A stretch of 64,000 nucleotides of DNA from Impatiens glandulifera (GCF_907164915.1 NC_061866.1:22918117-22982116); one strand, 5' to 3'; numbered from the stretch's first letter, positions 46,483 to 59,221 are shown. Numbers and translations: made by a program. The notes: generated by a model from the sequence alone, not told the origin.

Positions 46483-47672
46483 TCACTTGGGTCCTCGGTA
46501 AATCAGTCCATTAGAAATCCATATTTGAGTTATTTTTATGGATTTCCCGTTTTGTTTTGTGATTAATGAGCATACTTTTGACTTAGCAGACGTCTTTCTG
46601 CTAGCCACTAATCCCTTAGCTTTGGAGGATAATTTTCTTTTAAAACTCTTTGAATTCTTGTCAGGTTTTTGATTGACAAACTTGCTAGTTGCATCTAACT
46701 TAATTTTCAGCCAGCTAACAATCGGCGGAACATAAGTTATTTCATCCTTCAAAGATAACTCCTCTTGGATTGGATTAGTTTCAATGTCAGTTAGACTCTC
46801 TTTGAAAAAACTTATTGGTTTAAACTTGTCAATTGCTGAGTTTAACTTTTTACAGGACTGGTTTGGGTCATTGCTATCAAATCCTAAACCAGATTTAGAT
46901 CCTACAAGTTTCAACAGACTAATCTGATACTTGATAACTTCTCCAGACTTTGTCTAAGCGCTAACAATATAGTTTAACCTTTTGTTTTCAAAAGAAAGAG
47001 TTTGAATCTGTTCTTTGAGCATCTCATTCTCAGATGAGAGCTCAACCATTTTAATTTTAGAAATGTTTGGTTTAGATATTTGAGATGAAGAGGAGATATG
47101 GTCTCATATTTCGCTTTCAATTCATTAAAATAATCTGATAACTTATTGTACTCAATGTCCATGTCATTGAGTGCAACAGTTAACTCTTTGTTGGTAAATT
47201 CTTTTAAGCGAAGATCATTTACCTTGGATTGATCATCTGCCATCAAACATGTGATGGCTTCTATTTCATTTTCACTAGGTGAGTCCTCTGAATCTCTATC
47301 GGCCTATTTGTACTTGTTTTCAGCACATACAAGACCCTTCTGATCTTTCTGGTTCTTCTTAGTTTGAATGTTACGACCATAGATCTGAATCAGTTTTTCC
47401 CAAATATCTTTAACAGAGGAGCAGAATTTGATATCACTAAATATATTCATGTTGATTGATTGATATAGAATATCTTTGGCAACGTTGTTGAAATTGTTAG
47501 TCATCTTATCTTCAGTTGTCCACTCATGTCTTGGTTTTGCAATCTGTATGGGACCATCAGTAATTACACTCCACATATCAGAATCAAGAGCAGCTAAGTG
47601 AGCTTGCATTCTCATCATCCAATAATTGTAGTTTTCTTTCGAAAGTAGAGGGATCTTGTTAATGATAGACAT
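46483..47672 (-). pseudogene. gag: Copia gag, broken into three blocks
   Basis: 47672-47304 begins MSIINKIPLLSKENYNYWMM with WTTEDKMTNNFNNVAKDILY and DIWEKLIQIYGRNIQ; 47246-46974 reads ALNDMDIEYNKLSDYFNELK; 46914-46483 ends GKSIKITQIWISNGLIYRGPK. The order and motifs parallel the gag of the nested element at 20361-21407 (EWTAEDRRRSN, VWEKLIQLFEG, ALNDMVIKYRKLSK, GKSIKIIKVWIPKGLI), so the two elements are related. Confidence 0.8.
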
Positions 47673-47721
47673 GATTTATGTTCTTGATGCTTGAGAATAG
47701 AAACAGGGCTCTGATACCAAT

Positions 47722-48534
47722 TGATAAGATTGTTGTAATCAATATAGACGGGGGTCTAACTATTGATGACAACTTTTGAAAAACGGTTTAATAGAAATCC
47801 TATTAGGGATCAATATCACTTTCTATTCTTCACAAACCCTTGCAAACTCTTGAAGCGATTCAAATGTGGAAACGTTTGCTTAGTTTTGAAGCTAAGAACC
47901 AATGAGAGAAGAGAAGATAGAATGAAAATCACACAGCAATTTGTTTATGGATATTCGGAGAAAACTCTCCTACGTCACCCTTTCTTCCAACCACCAGAAT
48001 GATTTACTATACTTCTTTGAAACAAATACAGTTTACTGGCTAGCTAATTGTTGAAAAACTAGACTTTGTTCAACTTACAGTATTTTTAAGAATATCACTC
48101 AACTAGACAATGTTCTTGATTTTATCTCTCTCTTGAAGATGATGTACAAAATCAGTAAGTAAGCAGGCAGACAGAAATTCGTGAGATAGTGCGAAAAACC
48201 AGCGTCTTGTCTGTTGTCCTAGAGGATCTTTATATAGAAGATAGTCATCAATGGTCGAATCTTCTACATTGACAAGTGGCGAGCGTCCATTAGAAAGTCG
48301 CCCATAGTACAAGAGTACAACAGGCTCTGTGCACAAGAATCGTGATCGTACCAATCTGGTAGTGCGCCAAACATTCTTTTAGGACTATCCTGCAAAGAAC
48401 AAGTAGTGGAAAGAATATTTACTTCCGTGGCATTCATTCATTGGATGCAATTAGACAGCTTAGCTTAATTCTTATTTAAGTTTTCTACAAGTTCATCATC
48501 AAAATATCGTTAGTCAATATAATTTAACTCAACA
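47722..48534 (-). repeat. 5' LTR (813 bp) of the damaged Copia
   Basis: TGATAAGATT to CTCAACA. At 47943-47985 it carries, in element sense, GGGTGACGTAGGAG and CTCCGAATATCCATAAAC, the same block as in the LTRs of the nested element. Confidence 0.85.
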
Positions 48535-48965
48535 TTTACTCTAAGGTGGTCTTCACTTTCGGCCCTGCACATAATTGGAAAAAATGTGTGATATAAATAA
48601 AAATGACTTTTACTGAACAATACTAACTTTAAAAAGCTAATTTTAAAATAATGAAATATAATTTAATTTGAATTGAGAGTAATCCAGATAAATTGATAAT
48701 GAGATATTTTATGTTAAAAGTTGATAATATGGTTACATAAAATAAAATGAGACTAAATTTAATGATTAATTTAATTTAATGTGATATCTAACTTTGTTCT
48801 TCGATTTAAACCTTTTACTATATTTAAGGGACTTGTTTCTATGAAAAATTTATCCGACTAATCCACGTTGCCTTTTCCCTACCGTTTGCTAAATTTCTGG
48901 CGGGAATCACAAAAATCTGGACACAGAGAGAGTTTTCGTTGGCGGCTAGTTTCAGTAGACCATCA

Positions 48966-51724
48966 ATGGAATCTGGAAGTCATCTTCCTAAATGGGCTTC
49001 TGAACCCTGCTGCTGACCAAACCGGACGAGGCCCGCCCTGTCTTAGGTTTTTCTTTTACCTCCATCTCTCTTTCATCACATCGATTTCTTTCTGTTTTCA
49101 CGAATTTGTTTACTTGAACACAGGTTCCATGGTATACGGATGCAACCATCGTACCAAAAGACTCTTTCCTCGTTGCTTGTATTATTTTGCAGGTTACCAT
49201 ACTTCCTCAACTTACATTACTTGATCATTTTTTCTTTCTGGGTTTGTTTCAATTTCATAGCTTTGAATGGTTAAAATAAATCACTTCAAATGAAGTTGAA
49301 TACTCAACTGTATATAGCTAATTTAACAATCATAATCATTCTATATATAATCCTTGAGTTTAGTTAGCTTATTGTTCCATCCAATACACTCATTCACATA
49401 GCACATCAAAGACCTAGGCATAACCGAAAACAATGATATTTGGTCTTGAACATTAAAATGAAGTTGGATAGTTAGCTATACAATATAGCTAATTTGACAA
49501 TTATAATCATTTATCAACTTATTGTAGATTCAAAGACCTTAAAGGAAGAAAAAAGGAAAGAATTAATTGATAATTTGAAGGCTGATGAATCTCTGGGGTG
49601 GGCTGTAAATGTCATAGATCCAAAGGAACTATCTGCAAAAATGTTAAAGAAGTTAGTCCGTGACTGTTTAATATTAAAATGTACTACTATAAATCACCTT
49701 CTTTGATGATGCTAAGCTATTTGTTTCTCATTTGGTCTCAGAACCAAGATTAACCTCAATGAGATCTCACATGAATCTGCCATGAGCCTTATCAGAAGAG
49801 TAACAGAAATGGGAGTTCTTCTGACTGAGGTAGTAATTAAGAAGATGATACTTTGTCTGTCAAAGAATTTCAACTATTTCCATGATTTGATTCAAATGAT
49901 TGGATAAACTATAAAGGGTATCAAACGTCCTTGTGTTTATGGTTACTGTTTCAGGTTTATGTAGATACAGTTGGAGATCCAGAGAAATACAGAGTGAGAT
50001 TGATTGAACGATTTACATTCATAAAATTTATAGTCCCAAAAAAAGCTGATAGTCTATATCCAGTTGTGAGTGGAGCAAGCATTGTCGCTAAGGTGATTAA
50101 AATTTTCTTAACACATCCTTTTTGTTGAAACAATTCCAAAGCATTTCTTTGACATGTCAGTTTACAAGAGATCGAGCACTTCGAAATTGGAAACTAGATG
50201 AAACTGCTGATAATATGAATAGAAATTTTGGCGAGGTACAAGTCTATACTCTTTCATTATTTAAAACCTAGTGTTTAGATTCAAGTTATAGAACTTGGTA
50301 TCTGTACTATCTTAAAAGGTAGAGTATGCCTTGTACATCCCAACAGAAAGAATGAAACTAAAGTAATGTTTATTTGTTTCGAAAATATCCATTACAAATT
50401 TAACTGTGTAATTTATGATGATATTAGTTATTTCATTTGCTTGCAATAAGGTAAATGCATGAGAGTAGTTAAACTAAAATTCTAATGAAATAGGGGGAAA
50501 AGGTTGGATGCATGCTGAAATGAAGCCTTTTTTAGTTATCATCTTTAGATTGATTTAGTGTTCATTAGGTTGTCTTCTCTAATTTTCACAACCATTTTAT
50601 TTACTATTGTATATGTGTATTTAGATAATGTTGAGCCACTTGGTAGTCACATTTTATGATTCGATAAAATCTATATTTGTAAGAATTTAGAAAACAGTTA
50701 GGATCATATCCAAATAATAATTTTTATTTCGAACAAAGTAAAATTTCGCACTATAATTTGGAATATAATCCAGAAATATCATTTTTATACAAAATGAAGA
50801 AAATTACCTATAATAATCTGGATTATGATAAAAAAAAACAAATGTTATATGCCAAATGAATGAGAAAAACACTTTAATTCTAACTATAGAAATCAAGTAA
50901 AATTACGGTCTATATTCTGGAGTATGATACAAAAAAATACTTATACCAAATGAAAAAAAAAGAACTTTGGCATTTTCATTCTTATCGTGATTACGAAAAT
51001 TTCAGTTTCCAAGTAAGCTTGTTATTTAAATGTGAGTGTTTTAAACCGAAATTGTTGGATGATTTTTGTGCATATGTTTGTATTCAGACCCTGCAACTAA
51101 AACTTGGTTGGGTGATCACAAACACCCAGTATTTGGATTTCCAAAATTAGTAAGGTTCATCTGGGTTACATGTACTCCCTTCTTCAAGAATATGGTGAAT
51201 TTCTTTGGTAACACAATTTATATAGCACTTGCTTTGTTACTTTATCTTTTACTTTGTGTTCTTTTGGCATATGGGTTAGACTTTTTTGTTGTCATTAAGG
51301 TTCAATGTCATTTTGATTAGATTAGACTATCCTTATTTTTTAGTTGGTGTACTTGAATGATTAGATTGAAAAGGTGATGTTTGATGGGATGGTGTAATTG
51401 TTATTTTACGGTACAAATATAAATAAGGTATAAATTGTACATTGAATCATGAAACTCGCAATGAAATAGAATATTAGTTTATATTGTGATGGTTATTTCA
51501 TAACTTCTATTTGTGAGAGTCTTTGCATTGTGTTTGATAGGGAATCTGATGAAATGGAAGATGATGATTCTACGAATAATAATAGGAAAAAACAATTGAA
51601 ACTAACTAGTGTTGACTTCACCGGATTGAAGAAGACTACGAAAACAGAAGAAACTGAATCAAGTGGAAAAGGGCGTTGCAAATGTTTTCAGGCTCAAAAA
51701 CTGCAGCAAGTCTCTCAATTATAA
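48966..51724 (+). pseudogene. RNASEH2A-like: RNase H2 subunit A pseudogene, copy B
   Basis: Exon blocks: MESGSHLPKWASEP (48966), TGRGPP block, SMVYGC block after a CAG acceptor near 49128, DSKTLKEEKRKELIDNLKAD to KELSAKMLKK (about 49528-49655), INLNEISHESAMSLIRRVTE MGVLLTE block (about 49743-49830), [20 protein letters not shown] to SGASIVAK (about 49955-50093), TRDRALRNWKLDETADNMN (about 50160-50235), [20 protein letters not shown] (about 51089-51195) and ESDEMEDDDS to KGRCKCFQAQKLQQVSQL (about 51541-51724). The VDTVG aspartate is kept here, unlike copy A. The DEAGRG site reads ADQTGRG and is out of frame with the start, and the SYQKTLSSL block is shifted, so it is still disabled. Those first-exon defects are shared with copy A and predate the duplication. 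Confidence 0.85.
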
Positions 51725-52388
51725 TTGATTAGTGTAATTCTGATGATTTTATAGAACAAAATTGTTTGTAATATCAGAAAGGAGGAACCTATTTCTTGTT
51801 TGCTTACCTCCATTTAAATTGGAAGCAATTCAGTTTCTTTGACTTTGTTTTGAATCGATTCTAAAACACATAAAAACAACCTTATTTAACATCTCAGTCT
51901 TGTACAGTTTCAGTTCCATTTTAAGTATTTAATAAATCCACTTAAATTTAGGAACAGATTTACAGTATCTACTTGCAGCCCATGTCATATATTTTGTTAA
52001 TTAACAAACAACCGAATATTCTTTTATTAATTAACTAATTTTGTTGTAAGTATAAATGTATGATGCTTAATTAATTTACATGAATTCTTGGTTAATAATA
52101 ATAATAATAATAATTTACATGTGTATATATGTTTCTTATCTGAAAATGGATTTAAATTGGATTTGTTTAGAATTTTTGTTTGAAAATTAGATCTGTTTGT
52201 TTGTTTGTTTAAATAGAGATTACAATACTATTAATCAAACATTATATATAATATGATGATAGAATTATGCATGATTAACAAACAAGCGGCGAGGATATAA
52301 TCCCAATTACTAAATCACATTATTAATTAAACAACAGTACTATAATTCTGGAAAAAAATAAATTTAAGAAAAATAGGGTTTGTTAAAA

Positions 52389-52532
<144 letters not shown>

Positions 52533-52634
52533 CTAATAGTGAAATACATCTCTACTACAACAACAATCATTAGGATCAGATGAGATATCTAAAAAGTGAT
52601 TTAATTAAGAAGAAATTATGCGGCTGTCGACCTC

Positions 52635-53123
52635 CTATTTAATCCTCTCGAGATCCGCCATCTTGGACGCCAACAATTGTAAATCATCGGACTCAAGATC
52701 ATCATCTAAACCCATTGCATTGATAATCCATCCGATCAGAAACGCAGAGTCGTCGTCGCTCTTGTCGGATGATTCCCTAGTCGTCGTCCTCATCCTGATA
52801 TCTTGTTGTAATTGTATCGTGGGATCGCCAACTTGCAGGATTCGGTCAACAATAACGTCAAAGGAGGAGGGCCCCCCGTTGTTGTTGTTGATGGAGGTGT
52901 ACATTTGACCGGCGGGGGAGAAGACTACGGCGCCAACCTCTTGTCCCGTCAATTTCTGAAACTCACTCACATTTTTTAACAGACTAGATTTGCGCTTGGA
53001 GAAACTCACCATTCTTTGAGATTTGTTTTCGATTCGCGCAATGTTAATCTTCTTCTTCCCTTGACCTCTGTTATTTCTTTTTCCGTCACTTTTACTATCA
53101 TCAGATGTCGCCGCCCCCGTCAT
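52635..53123 (-). CDS. Type I MADS-box protein, copy B, open but truncated by ten codons
   Basis: A 162-residue frame from ATG 53123. MADS domain at about residues 24-80: KKKINIARIENKSQRMVSFS, KRKSSLLKN, EVGAVVFSPAGQMYTS. A short Asn repeat and an acidic C-terminus (DLESDDLQLLASKMADLERI) follow; no K domain, as expected of type I factors, which act as nuclear DNA-binding dimers. Compared with copy A, codon 21 is Gln rather than stop and the frame through the Asn repeat is intact. A GAG-to-TAG change after ERIK ends the protein ten codons earlier than copy A would. It could be the surviving copy or an early pseudogene; expression cannot be judged. Confidence 0.7.
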   Translation of the reverse strand: MTGAATSDDSKSDGKRNNRGQGKKKINIARIENKSQRMVSFSKRKSSLLKNVSEFQKLTGQEVGAVVFSPAGQMYTSINNNNGGPSSFDVIVDRILQVGDPTIQLQQDIRMRTTTRESSDKSDDDSAFLIGWIINAMGLDDDLESDDLQLLASKMADLERIK

Positions 53124-53944
53124 GATCTATATATCTATTCGAGGAGGAGGAGACAGAAAAATCAATCAGATTTTCTTTCGAGTTTCGAGTGCTTCTTTCT
53201 CTCTTTCGATCTCTTCTTTCTCTCTTTTGATGAACGATTGATTGCTTGGATATAAAGCTGTCCGCTTATATAATTATGTAGAAAAAATATTATAGAAATA
53301 AGTAAGAATTTCTTTTAATACGTTAATATGTATTATATATATATATATAATTTGATTATTATATATTAATTAGATTAATTTATTTGATTATTAATTAATT
53401 AGATTAGTTGGTTTATAATTAATTAGATTAGTTTGAATTTGAATTAATTAATTAGTATTATTTGCTTAACAATATGTATTAATAAATAAAATTATTTCTT
53501 TTTGAATAAGTTTTGCAAATGTTTTTTTTAGGCAAAGAAGAAAAATGTATGGACTTCAAAGAATTTGAAAGACTCAACCCATGGAAGATAAGGTGGAAGG
53601 ACTTAAAAGCTTATTGACCGTGAGCAAAGAAAAAGAAAAACAGACTTGTTCATTTAATTGAATTTAAAATTTGAAAGACACTTATATGAAGGATTGAAAT
53701 TTAATATAGAAGGTAGAATATAAAAAGATAGTAAAGTGGTCAGTTGAAAAAATGAGGGAGCTGATGAAATCCCCTAAATCTAAGACCTATATTATCCGAA
53801 GCAATTCCAGCTGGAGAGTAAACGAGGTCTGGAAAAATTGCACAGAAATAAAACGGAGGATCATGCTTATAAAAGAAAATTTTACTTGGACAATGTTAAA
53901 ACAAAAGTGGAGGTACTCAATTTTCCTTTTAAAAGTGGAGGTAC

Positions 53945-54200
53945 TTACCATTTCTTCTTCCCTTGACCTCTGTTATTTCTTCTCCCGTCACTTTTAGTAT
54001 CATCAGATGTCGTCGCAGCCACCGCTGTCATGATCTATATATCTATTCGAGGAGAGACAGAAATCAATGAGATTTGATTTCGAGTTTCGAGTGCTACTTT
54101 CTCTCTTTCGATCTCTTCTGCCTCTTATTTTTTATGAACGATTGCATGGATATAAAGCTGTCCGCCTACCGCCGTGTATATATAATTATGGAGAAAAAAT
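53945..54200 (-). pseudogene. Third, partial MADS copy: upstream region plus about 25 codons
   Basis: On the minus strand it repeats 53045-53290: leader with CTCGAATAGATATATAGATC, ATG at about 54032, then MTAVAATTSDDTKSDGRR and NNRGQGKKK before homology stops at about 53948. It lies about 0.9 kb from copy B in the same orientation, so it is a tandem partial duplicate. It uses GCCGCTGCGAC-type codons not in copy B near the start. Confidence 0.8.
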
Positions 54201-54711
54201 ATTTATAATATAGTACATGTATTCTTATTATTATAAAAGATTATTAAATTAAAATAGATATTATAATAATTATATTGTTTTATATCTCATTATAAAATAA
54301 TTTTTTTTATTACATATAAATTATAAATAATAAAAAATATTATATTTGTAATTATAATTTTACTATAAATACTCTTATTTACTTGGTTAATATAAAATTT
54401 ATTTATTTAAAGATAAATTTTATAAAATATTTATTTTTATTTTTTAATATAATAAAAATATGTATAGTAGACTCTTTATAAAGTAATAAAGTTAGGGTAA
54501 TCGATAAAATAATAATTTATATGTATAATAATAAAATATAATCTATATATATATATATAATGATGCTTAATTTTTAAAATGTCCGGATTGTCGGGTGGAG
54601 AGCTGTGGTTAATTTGGATATATGTGACAGTAAATGAATACTTGGGTCGGATTGTGGGTTGACCCGCCCATAAACTTAAAACGGTTAAAAATAAAATTAA
54701 AAATACTATAT

Positions 54712-54778
54712 GTATGGTTCGAACTTGCAACCTAACAAAACAAGTACAATCTTTTAACCAACTAGACTAATAACACTT
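54712..54778 (-). other. tRNA-like segment in the Helitron unit (first of several)
   Basis: Minus strand: an A-box-like TAG(C/T)CTAGTTGG, about 32 bases, then a B-box-like AGTTCGAACC. Between them lies an anticodon-arm-like CTTGTTTTG. The B-box part is in all preserved units; the A-box part is missing in the two short units. It resembles a tRNA (Thr- or Lys-like, uncertain). Equivalent positions are near 55012-55070, 55310-55372, 55850-55912, 56157-56215, 58595-58655 and 58905-58965. Confidence 0.55.
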
Positions 54779-55123
54779 TATATTTTAAATTCAACCCAAA
54801 ATTTGATAAACGCGTGACATTTTAACAATATAGGTTCAACTTTTTAACTAACTAATCTATATATATATAATGATGCTTAATTTTTAAAGTGTCCGGATTC
54901 TCAGGTCGAGAGCTGTGGTTAATTTGGATATATGTGAGAGTACATGGATATGGTTAAAAATAAAATTAAAAATGCTATAGGTATATTTCGAACTAGCAAC
55001 CTAACAAAACAAGTACAACCTTTTAACCAACTAGGCTAATAACACTTTATATTTTAAATTCAACCCAAATATTGATAAACGCGTGACATTATAAAATATA
55101 AGTTCAACTTTTTAACTAACTAA

Positions 55124-55163
<40 letters not shown>

Positions 55164-56508
55164 GATGCTTAATTTTTAAAGTGTCCGGATTGCCGGGTCC
55201 AGAGCCGTGGTTAATTTGGATATATGTGAGAGTAAATGGATACTTGGGTCGGATTGTAGGTTGACCCGCCCATAAACTTAAAACGGTTAAAAATAAAATT
55301 AAAAATACTATAGGTATGGTTCGAACTTGCAACCCAACAAAATAAGTACAACGTTTTAACCAACTAGGCTAATAACACTTTATATTTTAAATTCAACCCA
55401 AAATTTGATAAACGCGTGACATTTTAACAATATAAGTTCAACTTTTTAACTAACTAATATATATATATATATATAATGATACTTAATTTTTAAAGTGTCC
55501 GAATTGTCGGGTCGAGAGCTGTGGTTAATTTGAATATATGTTAGAGTAAATGGATACTTGGGTCGGATTTTGGGTTGACCCGCCCATAAAATTAATACGG
55601 TTAAAAATAAAATTAAAAAATGCTATAAGTATGATTCGAACTTGCAACCTAACAAAACAAGTACAACCTTATATATATATATATATATATATATAATGAT
55701 GCTTAATTTTTAAAGTGTCCGAATTGTCGGGTCGAGAGTTGTGGTTAATTTGGATATATGTGAGAGTAATGAATACTTGGGTCGGATTGTGGGTTGACCC
55801 GCCCATAAACTTAAAACGGTTAAAAATAAAATTAAAAATGCTATAGGTATGGTTCGAACTTGCAACCTAACAAAAATAAATACGACATTTTAACCAACTA
55901 GGCTAATAACACTTTATATTTTAAATTCAACCTAAAATTTGATAAAAGCGTGACATTTTAACAATATAAGTTCAACTTTTTAACCAACTAATCTATATAT
56001 ATATAATGATGCTTAATTTTTAAAGTGTCCGGATTGCCGGGTCTAGAGCTGTGGTTAATTTGGATATATGTGAGAGTAAATGGATACTTGGGTCGGATTG
56101 TGGGTTGAACGTCCATAAACTTAAAACGGTTAAAAATAAAATTAAAAATATTGTGTAGTTCGAACTTGCAACCTAACAAAAAAAGTACAACCTTTTAACC
56201 AACTAGGCTAATAACACTTTATATTTTAAATTCAACCCAATATTTGATAAACGCATGACATTTTAACAATATAAGCTCAACTTTTTAACTAACTAATATA
56301 TATATATATATATATAATGATGCTTAATTTTTAAAGTGTCCGAATTGTCGGGTCGAGAGCTGTGGTTAATTTGGATATATATTAGAGTAAATGGATACTT
56401 GGGTCGGATTGTGGGTTGACCCGCCCATAAACTTAAAACGGTTAAAAATAAAATTAAAAAATACTATAAGTATGGTTCGAACTTGCAACCTAACAAAACA
56501 AGTACAAC

Positions 56509-56544
<36 letters not shown>

Positions 56545-57344
56545 GATGCTTATGTTTTAAAGTGTCCAAATTGTCGGGTCGAGAGCTGTGGTTAATTTGG
56601 ATATATGTGAGAGTAAATGAACACTTGAGTCGGATTGTGGGTTGACCCCGCCCATAAACTGAAAACTGTTCAAAATAAAATTAAAAATGTGTTAGGATCG
56701 GGGACGCCCTTGGAGGACCGGGGTATTTTCCGGTTTCTGGAAGGGTAGCCGCTTACACAACACACACAACTCTGGTGATAGTCCGGTTAAAGACTAAAAC
56801 CGTTCTCAGCACTGCACAAACTGTCACAGACTCTTGAACCGGGTTCAAGGGCGAAAATGTCTGTTTCAGGTTGAAGTAACGAATGCGACTTTAGATGATG
56901 TTTTAGGAGGAGTCGGTTTTATGGATGTGAGTGAGCGGTTTTAGGAGTATGATTGGTTTTGAGGTTAAGGTTAAGTAAACAAGAAATGAAAGCAAGGGAA
57001 AGAACACGAGACAAGAGATTTGTTTATGGATGTTCGGAGCAAACCCTCCTACGTCACCCCTTCTTCTCAGGTTATGAGAAAGATCTCCACTAACTCTTTA
57101 GAGTTACAACAACACTTCCGGTCGAGCCCAACTTCGCTACTCGCCGGTTACACCAAACTCACACTTTGATGTAATACAACAACTCAACACAAACAATGAA
57201 AAGCTTCTGGTTTTAGACACACCGGTTTTACAGTATATAGGACTTTATCTCTCTAGAACTCAATGCTTTTCGTAATACGTGACTTTTCAACTGTGTTCGT
57301 AACTTGCTTGTGCATTTAATGAAGACGATCCGTCTTCCGTTTAT

Positions 57345-57930
57345 AGCTGAAAGTAGCCAACGGTCATATTTTCTCTCTCCAGGAGATTGGCCGCTGGAAA
57401 CCGGTAATGATCAAGAGGCTTGCACGCCTTCCCTCTTGGACAGATCAATTTGGACACATGGCAGTCATGCACTTAGCCGGTTTGCATGTTGGACACATGG
57501 CGGACATGCGCTTAGCCGGTTTGCATTTTGGACACATGGCAGCTCTTAGCCGGCCGCCTGCCTGACAGCTACCTGCTGCCTGGAGATTGCTTCTGGATTT
57601 GGACAAGCATGCCTGACAGCTACCTACTGCCACTGCTAGCTGAAAGTAGCCAACGGTCATATTTTCTCTCTCCAGGAGATTGGCCGCTGGAAACCGGTAA
57701 TGATCAAGAGGCTTGCACGCCTTCCCTCTTGGACAGATCAATTTGGACACATGGCAGTCATGCACTTAGCCGGTTTGCATGTTGGACACATGGCGGACAT
57801 GCGCTTAGCCGGTTTGCATTTTGGACACATGGCAGCTCTTAGCCGGCCGCCTGCCTGACAGCTACCTGCTGCCTGGAGATTGCTTCTGGATTTGGACAAG
57901 CATGCCTGACAGCTACCTACTGCCACTGCC
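57345..57930. repeat. 293-bp tandem duplication inside the solo LTR
   Basis: AGCTGAAAGTAGCCAACGG starts at 57345 and again at 57638. Both copies run through the short ATGGCAGTCATGCAC and TTAGCCGGTTTGCAT repeats to CTACCTACTGCCACTGC and appear nearly identical, so the duplication is recent. Confidence 0.93.
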
Positions 57931-58311
57931 TGGAGATTGCTTCTGGATTTGGATTACTCATTTAATCAACCGGAACATACAGCATTTAATCAACCAGATA
58001 ATACAGAGCGGCTGCATTTAATCAACCGGATCATTTATGACTGGAGCGGTTTCATTTAATCAACCGGAGCATTTATTACTGAGCGGTTTCATTAAGTGTC
58101 GGTTGACCAATCCGGTTTGACTGAACTTTACTGACCGGTTCCGGACTCCTTGACTGAACTCCGGTTGACCAACAGGCTGACTGAGCTTCTTGGACAAACC
58201 GGTTGCTTTTACTTCAAACCGAAGTCAAACAACCGAACGGTATATATATATTTCCAACCGAATGGATTTTGCTCAATTTCCCTGAAATAGCAAAACTTTA
58301 AATATTATTTT

Positions 58312-58381
58312 CAGCTAGTGGGATTTGATCCCTGGTCACCTGTGTGACAGGCAGAGGTGTTAACCACTACGCTACAACAGC
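58312..58381 (-). other. tRNA-Asp-like module inside the solo LTR
   Basis: Minus strand GCTGTTGTAGCGTAGTGG, then CCTGTCACACAGG with GTC in the anticodon position, then GGGATCAAATCCC. This copy is the closest of the three to a tRNA: A box intact, B box one position from consensus, and the T-arm 3' side CCC pairs with GGG. Confidence 0.72.
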
Positions 58382-59221
58382 TTCTTGTTATATTTAAACC
58401 AATTAATATACTTGATATAACTTAGTGGTTTTACATATATATTTGAACTTAGTTTTATCTATTCATTAAACTTTTCATAAGTTATAACAATTATTTTCTA
58501 TCAATTTCTCCCTTTTAGAATAAATATTCAAAAATCGTAATGTGTGGCCGGTTTAAAATTAATCTACTTAATTTTTTTATCAAAATGTTATAGGTATGGT
58601 TCGAACTTGCAACATAACAAAACAAGTACAACCTTTTAACCAACTAGGCTAATAACACTTTATATTTTAAATTCAACCAAAAATTTGATAAACGCGTGAC
58701 ATTTTAACAATATAAGTTCAACTTTTTAACTAACTAATCTATATATATATAATGATGCTTAATTTTTAAAGTGTCCGGATTGCGGGTCGAGAGCTGTGGT
58801 TAATTTGGATATATGTGAGAGTAAATGAATACTCGAGTCGGATTGTGGGTTGACCCACCCATAAACTTAAAACGGTTAAAAATAAAAATAAAAATGCTAT
58901 AGGTATGGTTCGAACTTGCAACCTAACAAAACAAATACAACCTTTTAACAAACTAAGCTAATAAGACATTATATGTTAAATTCAACCCAATATTTGATAA
59001 ACGCGTGACATTTTAACAATATAAGTTCAACTTTTTAACGAACTAATGTATATATATAATGATGCTTAATTTTTAAAGTGTCCGGATTACTGGGTCGAGA
59101 GCTGTGGTTAATTTGGATATATGTGAGAGTAATTGGATACTTGGGTCGGATTGTGGGTTGACCCGCCCATAAAAATTTTACCGTAATATATTTTTCTCGT
59201 TTTTTTATATTATTATTATTA

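Larger units (their letters stand above)
44050..48534 (-). mobile_element. Damaged Ty1/Copia element (SIRE-like), 3' LTR missing
   Basis: Minus-strand order from right to left: LTR 47722-48534 (TGATAAGATT...CTCAACA), primer site with CTGATACCA at 47711-47719 (minus strand TGGTATCAGAGCCC), gag, integrase, reverse transcriptase and RNase H, all broken. The LTR ends directly before TTTAC, where arm B homology resumes (arm A has CATTTACC at the partner site), so it probably inserted at the edge of arm B. The left target duplication and the other LTR are not found. Confidence 0.85.
56690..58582 (-). mobile_element. Solo LTR (1893 bp) of the 19-23.5 kb element family
   Basis: Reverse complement of the LTRs at 19087-20315 and 21987-23555, from TGTTAGGATCGGGG to TTTTTTTATCA, flanked by AAATG on both sides (56685-56689 and 58583-58587). 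It has no internal region, so it probably arose by LTR-LTR recombination. It sits inside one Helitron unit, in the AAAATG|CTATAGG stretch. It contains a 293-bp tandem duplication that makes it longer than the other LTR copies. Confidence 0.93.
54559..59200. repeat. Tandem array of ten about 310-bp units with a three-unit higher-order pattern
   Basis: AATGAT(G/A)CTTAATTT starts at 54559, 54869, 55161, 55475, 55695, 56005, 56316, 56542, 58751 and 59058. Spacings are 310, 292, 314, 220, 310, 311, 226, then 311 after subtracting the solo LTR and its TSD, then 307. Units 4 and 7 are short in the same way: they break off after CAAGTACAACCTT. That gives a long-long-short order repeated twice (826 and 847 bp). 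Each long unit also contains GGGTTGACCCGCCCATAAA and a tRNA-like segment. Confidence 0.9.

Noticed and set aside
57304..57926. Repeated cysteine/proline-rich frames such as MCPKCKPAKRMSAMCPTCKP
   Set aside because: They derive from short LTR tandem repeats in overlapping frames on both strands and are not preserved between LTR copies.
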